Assembly: GCF_000002995.4 (NCBI RefSeq)
Contig: NW_025062478.1
Location: forward strand, 5,432,001 to 5,496,000
Source: Brugia malayi
Lineage: Eukaryota > Nematoda > Chromadorea > Rhabditida > Onchocercidae
DNA: 64,000 nt
Direction: 5' to 3'
Part shown: positions 35,963 to 47,600 of the stretch, piece by piece
How the letters are laid out: each line of letters starts with the position of its first letter
How positions within the stretch are numbered: the stretch's first letter is position 1
Translations under genes and position numbers: made by a program
Notes under the pieces: generated by a model
What the model was told of the DNA's origin: nothing
The model's input: only the letters and a program-made list of their open reading frames with translations
Database searches by the model: none

Positions 35963-38662
35963 TATCACAGGTACAAAATGTTTGTTCCAAAAGAAAACAC
36001 TGCGTTTCACTTTTAAAACCTCAGTTTTTATTTTCTTATTTTTTGTTTTCAAAAAGCTTAATGCATTTTAACTCTGTATGGTATCATTTTACATAAGATA
36101 GAAAGTATTTCATAGGTAGGATACAAAATATTTCTCCATCAATCGAAAAAGCCACTGTTTTGATGATCACTTTATTAATAGGAAAGTGTTAACGTACATA
36201 TTGATTACTGATAAGTGATAACAGATAGTTGGAATATTTCTTCAAATTTTGTTTTGCTTAACAGACAACGCTAAGTAATAACGCCACTTATTTTTCATTC
36301 TTCGGATAGTGCACACTAGGAACAGCTTGTGTGTTCTCCAACGATAGCAGACATATTTTTAACTTCTATTTAATTTATGTTTGTTTTATTCCACAAGTTT
36401 AAATTTATCGATCTTTTTCTTTTTTTGTTAAAAATTATTTGAAAGTTAAACAGATGACATTTCTCTAATCTTTTTTGATGATAGAATTGAATTAGAAAAT
36501 TTACAGCGTGATCGATTGCAGAAAGATTCAGTGAAATGTCATTTTAAATCATTCAGTGTCAAATATTTTAAATTACCGTTTAAAATGCCTTATCTGTAAA
36601 ATTTTGTAATAATAGGTTTTCTTTTTCTTTTTTTTTTTCCGGACTTTCTCTCAGCACTGAAACATTCGGCTATTTATGCGATAAATGCTGAGAGAAATTT
36701 ATAACGAATGGAGGGATAATTTCATATTTGTTAATAAGAGCGTTATAATTGAATGATTTTGAAAAGGTTTTGGAAAAAATTAGCATATGAACTTGTTTTT
36801 GTTCTGTTTTTATCCGATGAATTACAATTTCTTGTCGTTTCCGTATAATATCGACGGAAAATGAAAGAAATGGGAAGAAGAATTGAAACAATTGTTCAAG
36901 GAACACGTTCTAATATCTGCTTCCACTCTCTTTTCACGTGTTTCTCATTCATTGTAGAATTCTGATCTTCTTTTGAAATTACTGATTACTTCAATTGTTA
37001 AGAGCTGTTCCAAAGCTGAAACTTTCTTATCTAAACGAAACAATTATAATTGATCTATACCGGATGTAAAATAACGAATTGAAGAGCACAATGATAGGAA
37101 AAGGCAGCTTTGTGCTTTAAAAACAAAAAGTAAAAAGATAGTTACTGCAATTTACAAATTTTAACTTTATTTATCTCTTCATTGAGAAAAAAATCATGAA
37201 GTATGCTTTATTTGCTTCTTTATTTAATTTAAGTTCAGTTGATTTAGCTCATTTCTTTTCCTAACTCTTCCTTTGATCATTAATATAAAAGCTTTAAAGA
37301 ACGCATAAATTACAAAATGAATGCTTTTTTGAAATATTTCTCAAATAGTTTAAACCTCAATATGCTCCCTTGACCAAGAATTTTTTATAATCATTATTTC
37401 TACGAATTACGAATCTTTTTATTATAAATTAAATTCTGCCTTTTTGAGATGCGTAATTGAAACCAACTTGTGCTAGCGAAGAATTAATCGAATAACTGAC
37501 TGTTGCGATTAGCTCATTTTTTAATCCTTTATCCGCTATTCAGATTTCTCTCCGAATAAATAAGCGGAATTTTGTTTCATAAAGTAACAATTACGCCTTT
37601 CAGTTTTTTTCGAAATTCAATTTGATTTTTTTGGAAAAAGTCATATTGAACATTTTAATGGTCTCTTCTTCGTTCTGTCATAGCTGTTTTGTAACAAATG
37701 CGTAAGAGCCATTACGCTGATTTTCGGTACGCAACGAATTTCACTACTTTAAGTAAGCATATTGTTATACTCAGTATTGACCGATTTGTTTAAAGAATCG
37801 GTCTGTGCGTTAAAACTGAAGTTTCATTTTGTAAAGACTGTACATAATTTTAATAATACATTACGACCTTCTTTTGAGACTCACACTTTTCTTCATGTTA
37901 GATTGTTTAGATTAGTTCACATTCTGCGGCATTATTATGATTTATTATCATTATTATTGCTATTATTATTATTACTACTACTACTGCTACTTCTACTACT
38001 ACTATTACTACTACTTACTATTTCTATACTGTTACTACTACTGTTTTCGATGAATCCATCCTTGTTTCACTCATGTTTTAGTTATTTCAGAACTGTGGAA
38101 GCCAGATAATTTGCACACTTCATCAGTGTCAAGTAATAGAGATATACTTTTTCATAAGTTATCATTGCACGAATATTTAGGCATTGAAAATCATGAAAAT
38201 GAATAAAACCAAAAAAAAAAAAAAATGTTCGAAAAGATACCTCAACCTTTTCTGTTAATATTTTGTAAATCAACAGAAGTATTGAGCATCTAGTAGATAA
38301 TACAGAAATATTAAATAATTTAAAAATTATGATGGGAAAATGGTTCTTGAACTCATCAGTACGTAGCCAATACCGCATTAAGCAATAATTAGTTGTAAGA
38401 AGTATTTAGACAAATAAAAATATAACATTGTTGAGAAACATTTTTGAAAATTATTTGTTACTATTCATTGTAATTACTAAGCTCATTCGGATTATGACTT
38501 AATGCTGAGTTTTATTTTTATCACCACCAAATGGAAAGTGATATTTTTTGTGGGAAAACTTTAAAATTCCTATAGAAACCATCTAGATTTTGTTGAAACA
38601 CCATAAAAAATAATTCTTGAGGAAGCAAAAATTTCCTAGCTGTTTATTAACATAAATCTCGA
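35963..38662. other. Convergent intergenic region
   Basis: 2.7 kb between the 3' ends of the unrecognised gene (+) and nidogen (-). It contains a TTA/CTA microsatellite at about 37936-38043 and many poly-T tracts. The nidogen polyadenylation signal (AATAAA on minus) is at 38643-38648, 15 bases past the stop. No gene was seen. Confidence 0.55.
37936..38043. repeat. TTA/CTA microsatellite
   Basis: About 108 bases of ATT, CTA and TTA triplets with few interruptions. The poly-leucine open frame over it is an artefact of the repeat. Confidence 0.85.
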
Positions 38663-41600
38663 TCAGCACCTATCGATATTATCCGGACAAGCACAAGTTA
38701 CATCTATCTTCCCTGGAAGACACAAATGTTCGCATCCACCATTATTCACTGCACAAGCTGTGGCAACTGCAAAGGAGATTCTAGATGAAAAATTAGATCT
38801 AAACAGAGAAATTCTCACAAAAAAAATATTGAGGAAGAGCGCATGGTACCATTCTTCACTGTATATTTTCAGCGACATAAATCATTCGTTAACTTATTCA
38901 ATTAACTTTGAGACTTTGAAAATTTAGCTTTCAAAAAAACAAAAATAAAAAAAACCTCCTTTGCATCGCAACGGCACAGAAACAAGACCATACAGTCGTC
39001 CAGAACCACCGGTTGTTGCGGGAAACGATATATATCCATCGCCATTTACCGATACCGAATGAATTTTGTTGCTATAACGAAGTACGCCTAGTTAAACATG
39101 AAAAATTAGATTGGTTTTTTTTTTTTTTAATTTGAAGAGCAATTGTCTCAAAATATACTTTCTGATTGTTCAACAAAACAAAACAAAAGAAAAATGAGTG
39201 AAAATGAGGAGAACTAAGACTCACTCGCTCCAATCGGTCCAGTAGAAACGCTGTTCGTTATGGACAGTTAATCCGAATGGATACTGGAGTGGCGCATAAA
39301 CGACCCGACGATTTTGTCCATTTAAGCCAATACAAGATAAATGTTGTAAGCCAGCATCTACCCAGCACAGTTCACGTCGTTCCAGAAGTACGGTAAGACC
39401 TAAATTACTTTTCTTTATAGGCCACTAATGCAATACCAATAACTTCCAGTCCTTTGTGTAGTAACTCCGGAAGTTCGATAAGAACTAATTGCTTAATTTG
39501 CATATCAAGGAGTGGAACAAATTAAATACCGTTAGGTAGATTCACTTCTGTAGATATGAAAGCAGAATTCTCGGTACCATCCAGACGTACGCGTCCAATC
39601 ACTGGGTTTTCACGATGCCAATCAGAATAGTACAAATACCTAGGGATGTGTAATTTGATTTCTTTAGATGGTAAAGTATTAACTCTGGAAAATCAAACGT
39701 TAGGCAACACTATCACCTGTCAGTGAGGTCGATGGCTAACGCACGTGGATTCACTAATCCTTCATTGATAAGCGTTTTGTAGTATTTCCCATCAAGACTG
39801 GCCACGCCAATTTCATCTTTAACCGAATCTGCGTAATAAACATTACGTGAAGACCAATCAATAGCGATACCTTCCGGACTTTTCAACACTGTGTCCATAA
39901 ATTTCTGTTCATTCGTTCCATTTATCGATGCCGATAAGATAGAATGACCTTTAAAAAAAATGAGAAAGAAGGAAATACTGGGATCAGCTTCTTACGTCCT
40001 TCATATAGAAACAATAACAAACTGTTATGGTATAGCAAACTGATTTTCACGTTAACAAAACACTCCCAACCTGCGCTATGTCAATTAAATGCCATAAATA
40101 ATATATTTTAATATATTTATATAAAAAATAAAAATAAAAATAACAACAGAACAATTCAAATTCCATTCTTACCAGCAATGTCGCTCCAGACGATCCGTTC
40201 TTCCTGACAATCAAAATCAATACCAACTGCTATCTGATGTGGTACTACTATAAGCTAAAAGAATAAAACAGTGAATACAATTAATTAGGCTGCATGATTG
40301 CTAACATGGGTATCTCTTTTTCGAGAAAAATACCTGTTTCCCCGGTAAATCAGGGTTGACACTTCTCTCGATTATTGTCATGCCGCGACAAATAAATATG
40401 GCTTCTTCGCGACTTTCACTGTCTGCTATAATGGTAGTTTTAACAGATCATATTTGTTCAAAATACTGTTCAGCAAATCAGATCACATCAAAACAAAACA
40501 ATGAAAGATACAAAATATTGATTTGTTGTTTTAATGAGGGGTACAAAAAGTGATTTTTACTGCGCAATGTGTCATCATCCCGTTGTATTTCGAAGGATCA
40601 TCAATATTTCACATCTTTCACTCTGAATAAAAGCCAGACTCCTATCACTGGACATTACATACGTGTGCAAGTTCGGCCATTCCCATGATATCCGTAGTGA
40701 CAGTTGCAGATGTAATGACCATATTCGTTTGGTACGCATTCTGCATGCTCGTCACATAATGACCGATCGTCCAAGCAATTAGCTGTAATGATGTGCCAGC
40801 ATTAGAGACTTGTCCATATTACCTGAATTATATGCGTCATTCTATCACAAGTAACTATCCATCAATATTGGTTTTAAACTATTTAAGTTTTAATGCTTAT
40901 TGATAAAATAAGCATTAAAAGAGCATCTTCACATAATTACCACACATAACATCACTATAAATGACGCGTAATGCAATATTCGTAATAAGTATATAATTCG
41001 CGACATTCACGCAATGTCGCAATTGTTTTAATGTCGACCTTCTCTTGTGCTTGAAGACAACCACGTTTTATCTTCATTCTAATAATTCTGTTAGTAGTAA
41101 TCAATCAAACAATTAGAACAAGGAATACTTGTTATCTCATTTACAACTTACCACTTCCATTTGTCTACTTCTGCTAATAAATGCAACATCATAGTGCAAA
41201 GTTAATGAAAGTACAAGGATTAATGACAAACTGTATAATGTGCACAAATGTCCATTGCCTATATATCCTTGCATGCAACGACATCTCCATGAATCATCTG
41301 CTTCATCGTGCATACATCGTGCATGTGATGAGCATTCACCACAACGGTGCATTTTGACTAAAACAACAACGACCACGTGCAGGACAGACTAATTTCAAAG
41401 ATTAAATCTTTCCCAAATCACTGAACGCTCTTGATGAAACATCCAGTAGACTGTAAATATCGTTATGACCTAGAGTTAAGATTTCAGTTATCTCATAAAT
41501 GGTGTGAATAATATAATGGAGATGAGAAATTAGAGAAAGATTAAGGAAATATAGTCAAACTAAGATTAGGATTTTAAGGTCGAGCTATTGGCTTTCAAAA

Positions 41601-44600
41601 GTTAAGCAAAACGTTAACTGATCCTCAATATTAATCAAAATGTTCACTAATCTTCAATAAATCTGAAAGCAAAGATAGGTAATTACTTTCTATTTACATG
41701 GTACTTGAGATTAAAGTTGAACACTTTCGACTTCATTTCTGATATTGAACTCTAGTCCTATGTTATGTACCCCTTGCACTTCATTCTTCACATCAAAACG
41801 CAACCTTCTTCACGGCAATTTTCATATCCGTCGCCAGTGGTGCCATCTTTGCAAATACACTTGTGTCGTCCTTCATCTCTGCTATATACACATTGCGCAT
41901 TTTTATGGCAAATTCCCGGTTGTTCATTGCATTCTGTTAAATGTCGTGCTACACACTGTCGTCCATCATCAACAAAACCTTCAAAATTTAATGATAGTTC
42001 TGGCCATTTAATGATAGTTCTAAAACTAAAAGTGCAATTCGCATAAATTTAAAAGAAGAGGAGAAACTAACCTTGCGCACATTTGCAAGTGTACGTTCTC
42101 TCAACTTCTCCAAACACACAAACAGCATTCTTGTGACATGCATGTTCATCACCAGGTGTGCAATCATCTATAATTAATTGGAATTCCGCTGAAGGAAAGC
42201 CATAATTTAGCTTAAGCAGCTTAGAAGAAAAATGCCGAAGTCAAAGAATTAGTCCATAAATTAATCTTAATAATTTAAAATATTTTTTATTTAATAATAA
42301 TTTGCTATTTATAAGAATAAAAGATGGAATAATTGGTAATTAAGGAATCCTCGTCAATACGCAATTTTCGATAAATGCGAACTTACCAAATCCCTTGATA
42401 GCTGTAAGTCTTAATGGACTCTTTTTGAAGATCAACATATGTACCCAAGGAAACTGCACATGGGAAATGAATTAAGGATTATCAAATCCCTTGATAGATA
42501 AACAGTCGCAAAAAAAAATCCAGCATTGTCCCTCATTTTTAAATCAATCAAACCTGCAGCAGTACATCGAGTGACACCATCACCTCGATAGCCAGGTAAA
42601 CATTCGCAAAAATAATCCAATGAGTTTTCACGAACCACACAGTGCGCATTTTGATGACAATCACTTGCTTCGCGGCAAGTTTTAGCATCTGCTGGTTCTA
42701 TAAGAAAGTTCATTTTGCAGAAAAATTGGCTTTTTGAGGATTGGCTTTCCTGATATTTAATATAAGAATGACAATTGATGGTTCAAATCAAGCAACACTA
42801 ATTAACTGCTTATTATTATTATTAATTATACTTTTATCTTGCTCTCTGGGAAATACACCAAGCAAACCATGAATAGAAGTAATCTGCAAAAAGGAAAGTA
42901 CGAGATACTGACAGAGAAAGAAAGAAGACGTTTGCTTATCTGTATCAGAAACTGTTCATTAAGGGATGACTTTCTGGATTCAGTTAGATGAAAATGTGGC
43001 ATAATTAGAGGAGGAACAGAATGCCATATTCATTAAAACAGCGTAGTTTGTACGACAGCAAAAAAGTGAGGGAAAGAGTAGAAGAAGCTACCAGGAAGCA
43101 AAGATGGCAAAAGGGTATTTTGTCGCACAGTCTCACACATGTATCCGTCACCATCAAAACCATCCAAGCACCGACAATAATGACGACCGGTATATGCATC
43201 CAGTACACACACCGCATTCAGGTCACAATTACCCAACTGATCACATCCTAACACAGCATCTGCAAAATCCGCTAATGTCGCACAACCAGCTTTTTAAGAA
43301 ATGTCAGTTGAAGCAATTTAGCTCAAATTGACTCATCTGTTGACAAATAACAGATAGGTCCTTTTCCACAAACATTTTTGAAACTTCTTTGAAATGACAA
43401 TAGAACTTTTGGTATATGAACTTAGCTTGGATAAACAATTTAACTTTATGTATTATACGGATACCACATTTCTTCGAAACATATATGTATTGTTGAAAGT
43501 TCAAAAGATTTTGAACTTTCCTTATATCCAATTAACATTTTACTCCTCTCTTAAGGATCAATTTTGCATGAAGCGTTGGGAGAAGCATAGGAATTTAAGC
43601 AGCGTACATGCAGGAAGATTATCCAGTGAGGTCATAGTGCATCGATGACCATCTCCCGAGAATCCTGGACGACAGCGACAACGATATACACTTTCGTCAC
43701 GATCATTCTTTTCAAAAATGCAATCAGCATTAGTATTACAATTATTAATCACATTGCAAGATACTCCTTCTAGAAATTCATTGCTAGAATCTGCAAAAAT
43801 GAAGGAGAAGCAGATGGGTAGAAAAGTTTAAAAAGCTAAATTGTTAGTATCTTTTGAATGATACCAACAATTTTGCATTAAAAAAATGGAAAAGTATTTC
43901 AGAAAAATATGGTTGAAACAATAGATTTTTTTTCTGTGAAAGTCTTTAACTGATCCATATGCTACTGAAGACGAAGGGTCACGGACGAAGTTTAGGGTAG
44001 ATCTTCAGTCTAACTAAACTTCTATTTATAAAAGAACTGTGAAGTTTTTCTGCAAAATATTTCATACTGTTTCCTCCTTTTGATTCTACACAATTCACTC
44101 CATCACTAAAATACGGTGGTACGCAAATACAACGGTAGACGGCAAGTTCATTGTTGTACACGCAGTTACCGTGTTTCCCGCATTCGTCATGTGAACGGCA
44201 AATCTTGCCTGTAATTAATTTCAAATTTAATTAAAATTTGCTACACTTCTGAATCCACATGCTGTCAGATTCTTTTCACAGCCCTACGCAAAAGATTTCC
44301 TTTTGCACGAGTCAACTCAAACAGATCAAAGTCACTATAAATTGTTTCCTTAAACTGAAATGATGTATAAAATTTAGTTTTTTGTCAAATGATATATGTA
44401 AATATCAAGAAAAAAGTGCAAACCGATTCCAACACTAATATCGCCAGAATCTCCTGTAGCGTTCGGTTTTTTCTGGTCACTAAAATGAGGGACACAACTA
44501 ATTCCATTACCGTGATAGCCTTTCTGACACTCACATTGCTCCTAGAAGAATGAAGATGAAATTTAAATTAGACGATGAAAAAGAAATATATTTTGGTCGC

Positions 44601-47600
44601 TCAGGATCACTGAACGTTGATAAGAAATGAATCAGTCAATGTCGTGCGCTTTGATGAGAATACTTCTGTAGAATGCATGATACGTTTTCAGAGAAACCCA
44701 TGTAGTTCCTGAACGATATTTTTTATTTGCTTTTACTATTTTGCGTTCTGTACCTAATAAATTGTTTGGTGTTGTTTTAATATTTGGGTCTATTTTTGTT
44801 TTGTTGGTTTTTATTTGGTTTAATAATTATCAGGCTATGATGGATAATATTTTATATTTTTTATCTATATGTTTTGTTTGAGTTTTTTTTTGGTTGACTT
44901 GGGCCGGTCATTATCCCACTGATTATCCATTTAGTTATTTTAATTTGATTTGTACTATTTTTTATTTTATTTTTATTTTTTTTATATGTTTTGTTAATTT
45001 TTTAAGTTTTAAATTATTTAGTTATATTTTTAGTATAATAAGTATTGTAAATTTAGAATTTATAGGTAAAAAATATAATTTTTTTAAAATTTCGCAAGTA
45101 TCATAAAATGGAGTTTAGTTATTACCCTATTATATTTGGGCTAGGTGTGTTAGGTATTGATTTTGGATTAGTTTTGTTTATGAGTATAGGTATTTTTTGT
45201 TCTTTTTTTATTTGTCTTTTATATCTTTTATATGTTTCCTTTTTATGGATAAAGGATGTCTTTTTGGAGGATGTCAGTGGTCAGTACTCTTTTTATGATT
45301 ATCGGATATTTAGTCAAGGGTTTCGTTTATTTTTATTTAGTGAATTGACTTTATTTTTTTCTATTTTTTGAACTTTTTTGGATTCTTCTCTGTGTCCTTT
45401 ATCTTTATATTTGTTTAAATTCTGATGTTTTAACTTTTGTTTTTTATGTGGGATTTTTACTATAGTTTTTTCTGGATTTTGTGCTTTAATTGAATAGGAT
45501 GCTAAGAAAGTTGTTGCTTTGAGTACTATGTCTCAAATTGGTTTTTGTTTTTTGGCCATTGGTAGGGGGTTGCACTATATTTCTTTTATCCATATAATTA
45601 GTCATTCTTTTTTTTGTTTTCAGAGAAACATTCTCACAAATTACTCTTATAAAAACGCAACATTTTTCAATTTTAAACAAGTTGGTAATATGTAAATATT
45701 TTGCTTTCGCCCTCTGTTTGAATTCTTGGTTATTTTCGGAATTGGTGAAGATAAACAGTTATTTGAACTTACGCTTCCTGATGATGAGTCACAGTATGCA
45801 TTTACGTCACACATATATTCTCCGCATGTTTGTCCCGCTTGTTCTCGATTAGAATCTTCAATCACTACCTGCTTGACTTCTGTCTCTAAAATGTATCTTT
45901 CTTACAGTATCTTCTTAAACCAATATGGCCATAATTATAGAGCATAAATGACATTATGAATAATTGTTCCAATAAAACACATAAACACATAAAACAAACC
46001 TGTCGGTGGTCCACAATGATGCACACCATCACCTGTATACCAGCCACGACATTTACAGTAGCCTAGTTCCCCATTCCGCCCGAAAATGCATTCGCCCCAC
46101 TGATGACAATCGCGATGATCGAGACAACCGCTTCCAGTCAATGGTCTTTTATTTTCAAGTTCACCATCAACTCTGACTTCTAAAAATTTCTTGGATCATT
46201 AGGAGCTAGGAAATAAATTTCAGTAAGCTGCTGAAGTGAACTAACAAAATTGCAAAGTAAGAGATCAAACATTCGATGAATTTTAATTTGTTAAAAAATA
46301 ATCGTTAAAAAATAATCAAACATACATAAGAAAACATTTTATGCGGCAAAAGAATCGTATATGTAAGACAAACCTTCATTTATTAGATTTAACCAAACAA
46401 AAACGAACTTAAAATGTTTGTGCTATATCTTCCGACTGGTCAAGAAATTAAATTTTAGGTACCGAAAAAATTTTTAATAGGACATTAATAAAGAAATTTA
46501 TTTTTACTTGTTTTCAGTGAATGGAATCTTGAGCTGAAAGGTGTTGATACACGTGATAATATCATATTATGCTGTGTTATAAAAAACGAAAGAAACAATT
46601 ATAGTCTTCTCGTAAAAGCAGATTAAAGAGTATATGAATAGAAAGTTTACCTGTGTATAAATTCTTGTATCGGAAAAGCTACTGGTATAATTGAACCGGG
46701 ATCATATATTTTCTGATACAATAGCAATTATTTAATTATATGTAAAAGAGAAAGAAGCCAAATTATTACTTCGGCAATGATATCCATCTCCTTCGTATCC
46801 ATCAGCACAGCGACACTCAAATGTACCTTCCAAATTGATACAGATGGCATTACGATTACATTTATGCTCTCCTCGTTCACATTCGTTCATATCTACAGTA
46901 GAATACAGATTACCACTGAACTATTCCAGCACATCTATTCTATTTGTTTATAGCATAGATTATTTCAAATTGAAAATAACTGAAAGTCAAAAGTGTCAGC
47001 AGTTCTGTTTGCAATCTCAAGAAATTAAATAACTTCATTTCAGATTGAAACTGACCAATACATTTCCAGCCAAGCTCTGTGTCGTTGTCGTACTCAGCTT
47101 GATATCCTTTTACACATTCACAACGGTACGAACGTTCCACCGGGGCACAAATCATATTTGGCGATTTACATAAGTGTCGACCACTTTCACACGCATTCTT
47201 AAATTATATTCAATATTTAATTATTAAAGTCGTCACGTGAGAGCTAGAAACAATGAAAATTCAAAATATAAGTTATGGTTACTTGTAGACAATTAGTGCA
47301 TGGTGGTCTCTGATTCTCTACATTTTCCTTCTGCAGATGATATTCTTGATTACGGTACTGTTGTTGTTGCTGCTGTTGTAATGATTGTTGATTAGTATGA
47401 AGTAATTGGTGATGATCTGTACCGGATGGAGCTATCATGATATTAGAGTCTCGTTTTGTTGCCATATTTGCTGATGCATAACGTACGATGTGCTCTTCAA
47501 CATCGTAAACAACATGAATCCGACTAACGTGAATTACGACCACTGGATCTTTCGTAAACTGCAAATGAAAGGAAACGGTCCGAATTACATAAACAGAATC

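Larger units (their letters stand above)
44698..45615 (+). pseudogene. Nuclear mitochondrial insertion (NUMT): cob-trnL-cox3 joined to nad5
   Basis: 918 bases of very T-rich sequence inside the nidogen intron between exons 45773-45885 and 44424-44541, in the orientation opposite to nidogen. Read with the invertebrate mitochondrial code (TGA=Trp), it gives cytochrome b C terminus, a tRNA, cox3 N terminus and then an internal nad5 piece. The bounding 14-bp direct repeat marks both ends. The cob-trnL-cox3 order is that of nematode mtDNA. The nad5 piece is not adjacent there, so the insert is a joined product of two fragments. Damage (a cob Trp codon changed to CGA, a nad5 in-frame TAG) shows it is not functional. 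It is spliced out with the intron. Confidence 0.93.

Noticed and set aside
37762..38109. Leucine-rich 115-codon frame
   Set aside because: It is produced by the TTA/CTA microsatellite and has no supporting gene structure.
43021..43331. Plus-strand frames over nidogen EGF exons
   Set aside because: They are antisense to clear EGF-encoding exons with correct splice phases.
44894..45371. Two hydrophobic plus-strand frames as a possible membrane-protein gene
   Set aside because: They are cytochrome b and cox3 fragments read with the mitochondrial code, lying in an intron with a nad5 stop codon downstream. They are a dead mitochondrial copy.
46651..46681. 31-base microexon candidate in a nidogen intron (AG before, GTAAAC after)
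   Set aside because: Including it shifts the frame of the following EGF exon to a stop, while direct joining of 46770-46892 to 46000-46179 is in frame.
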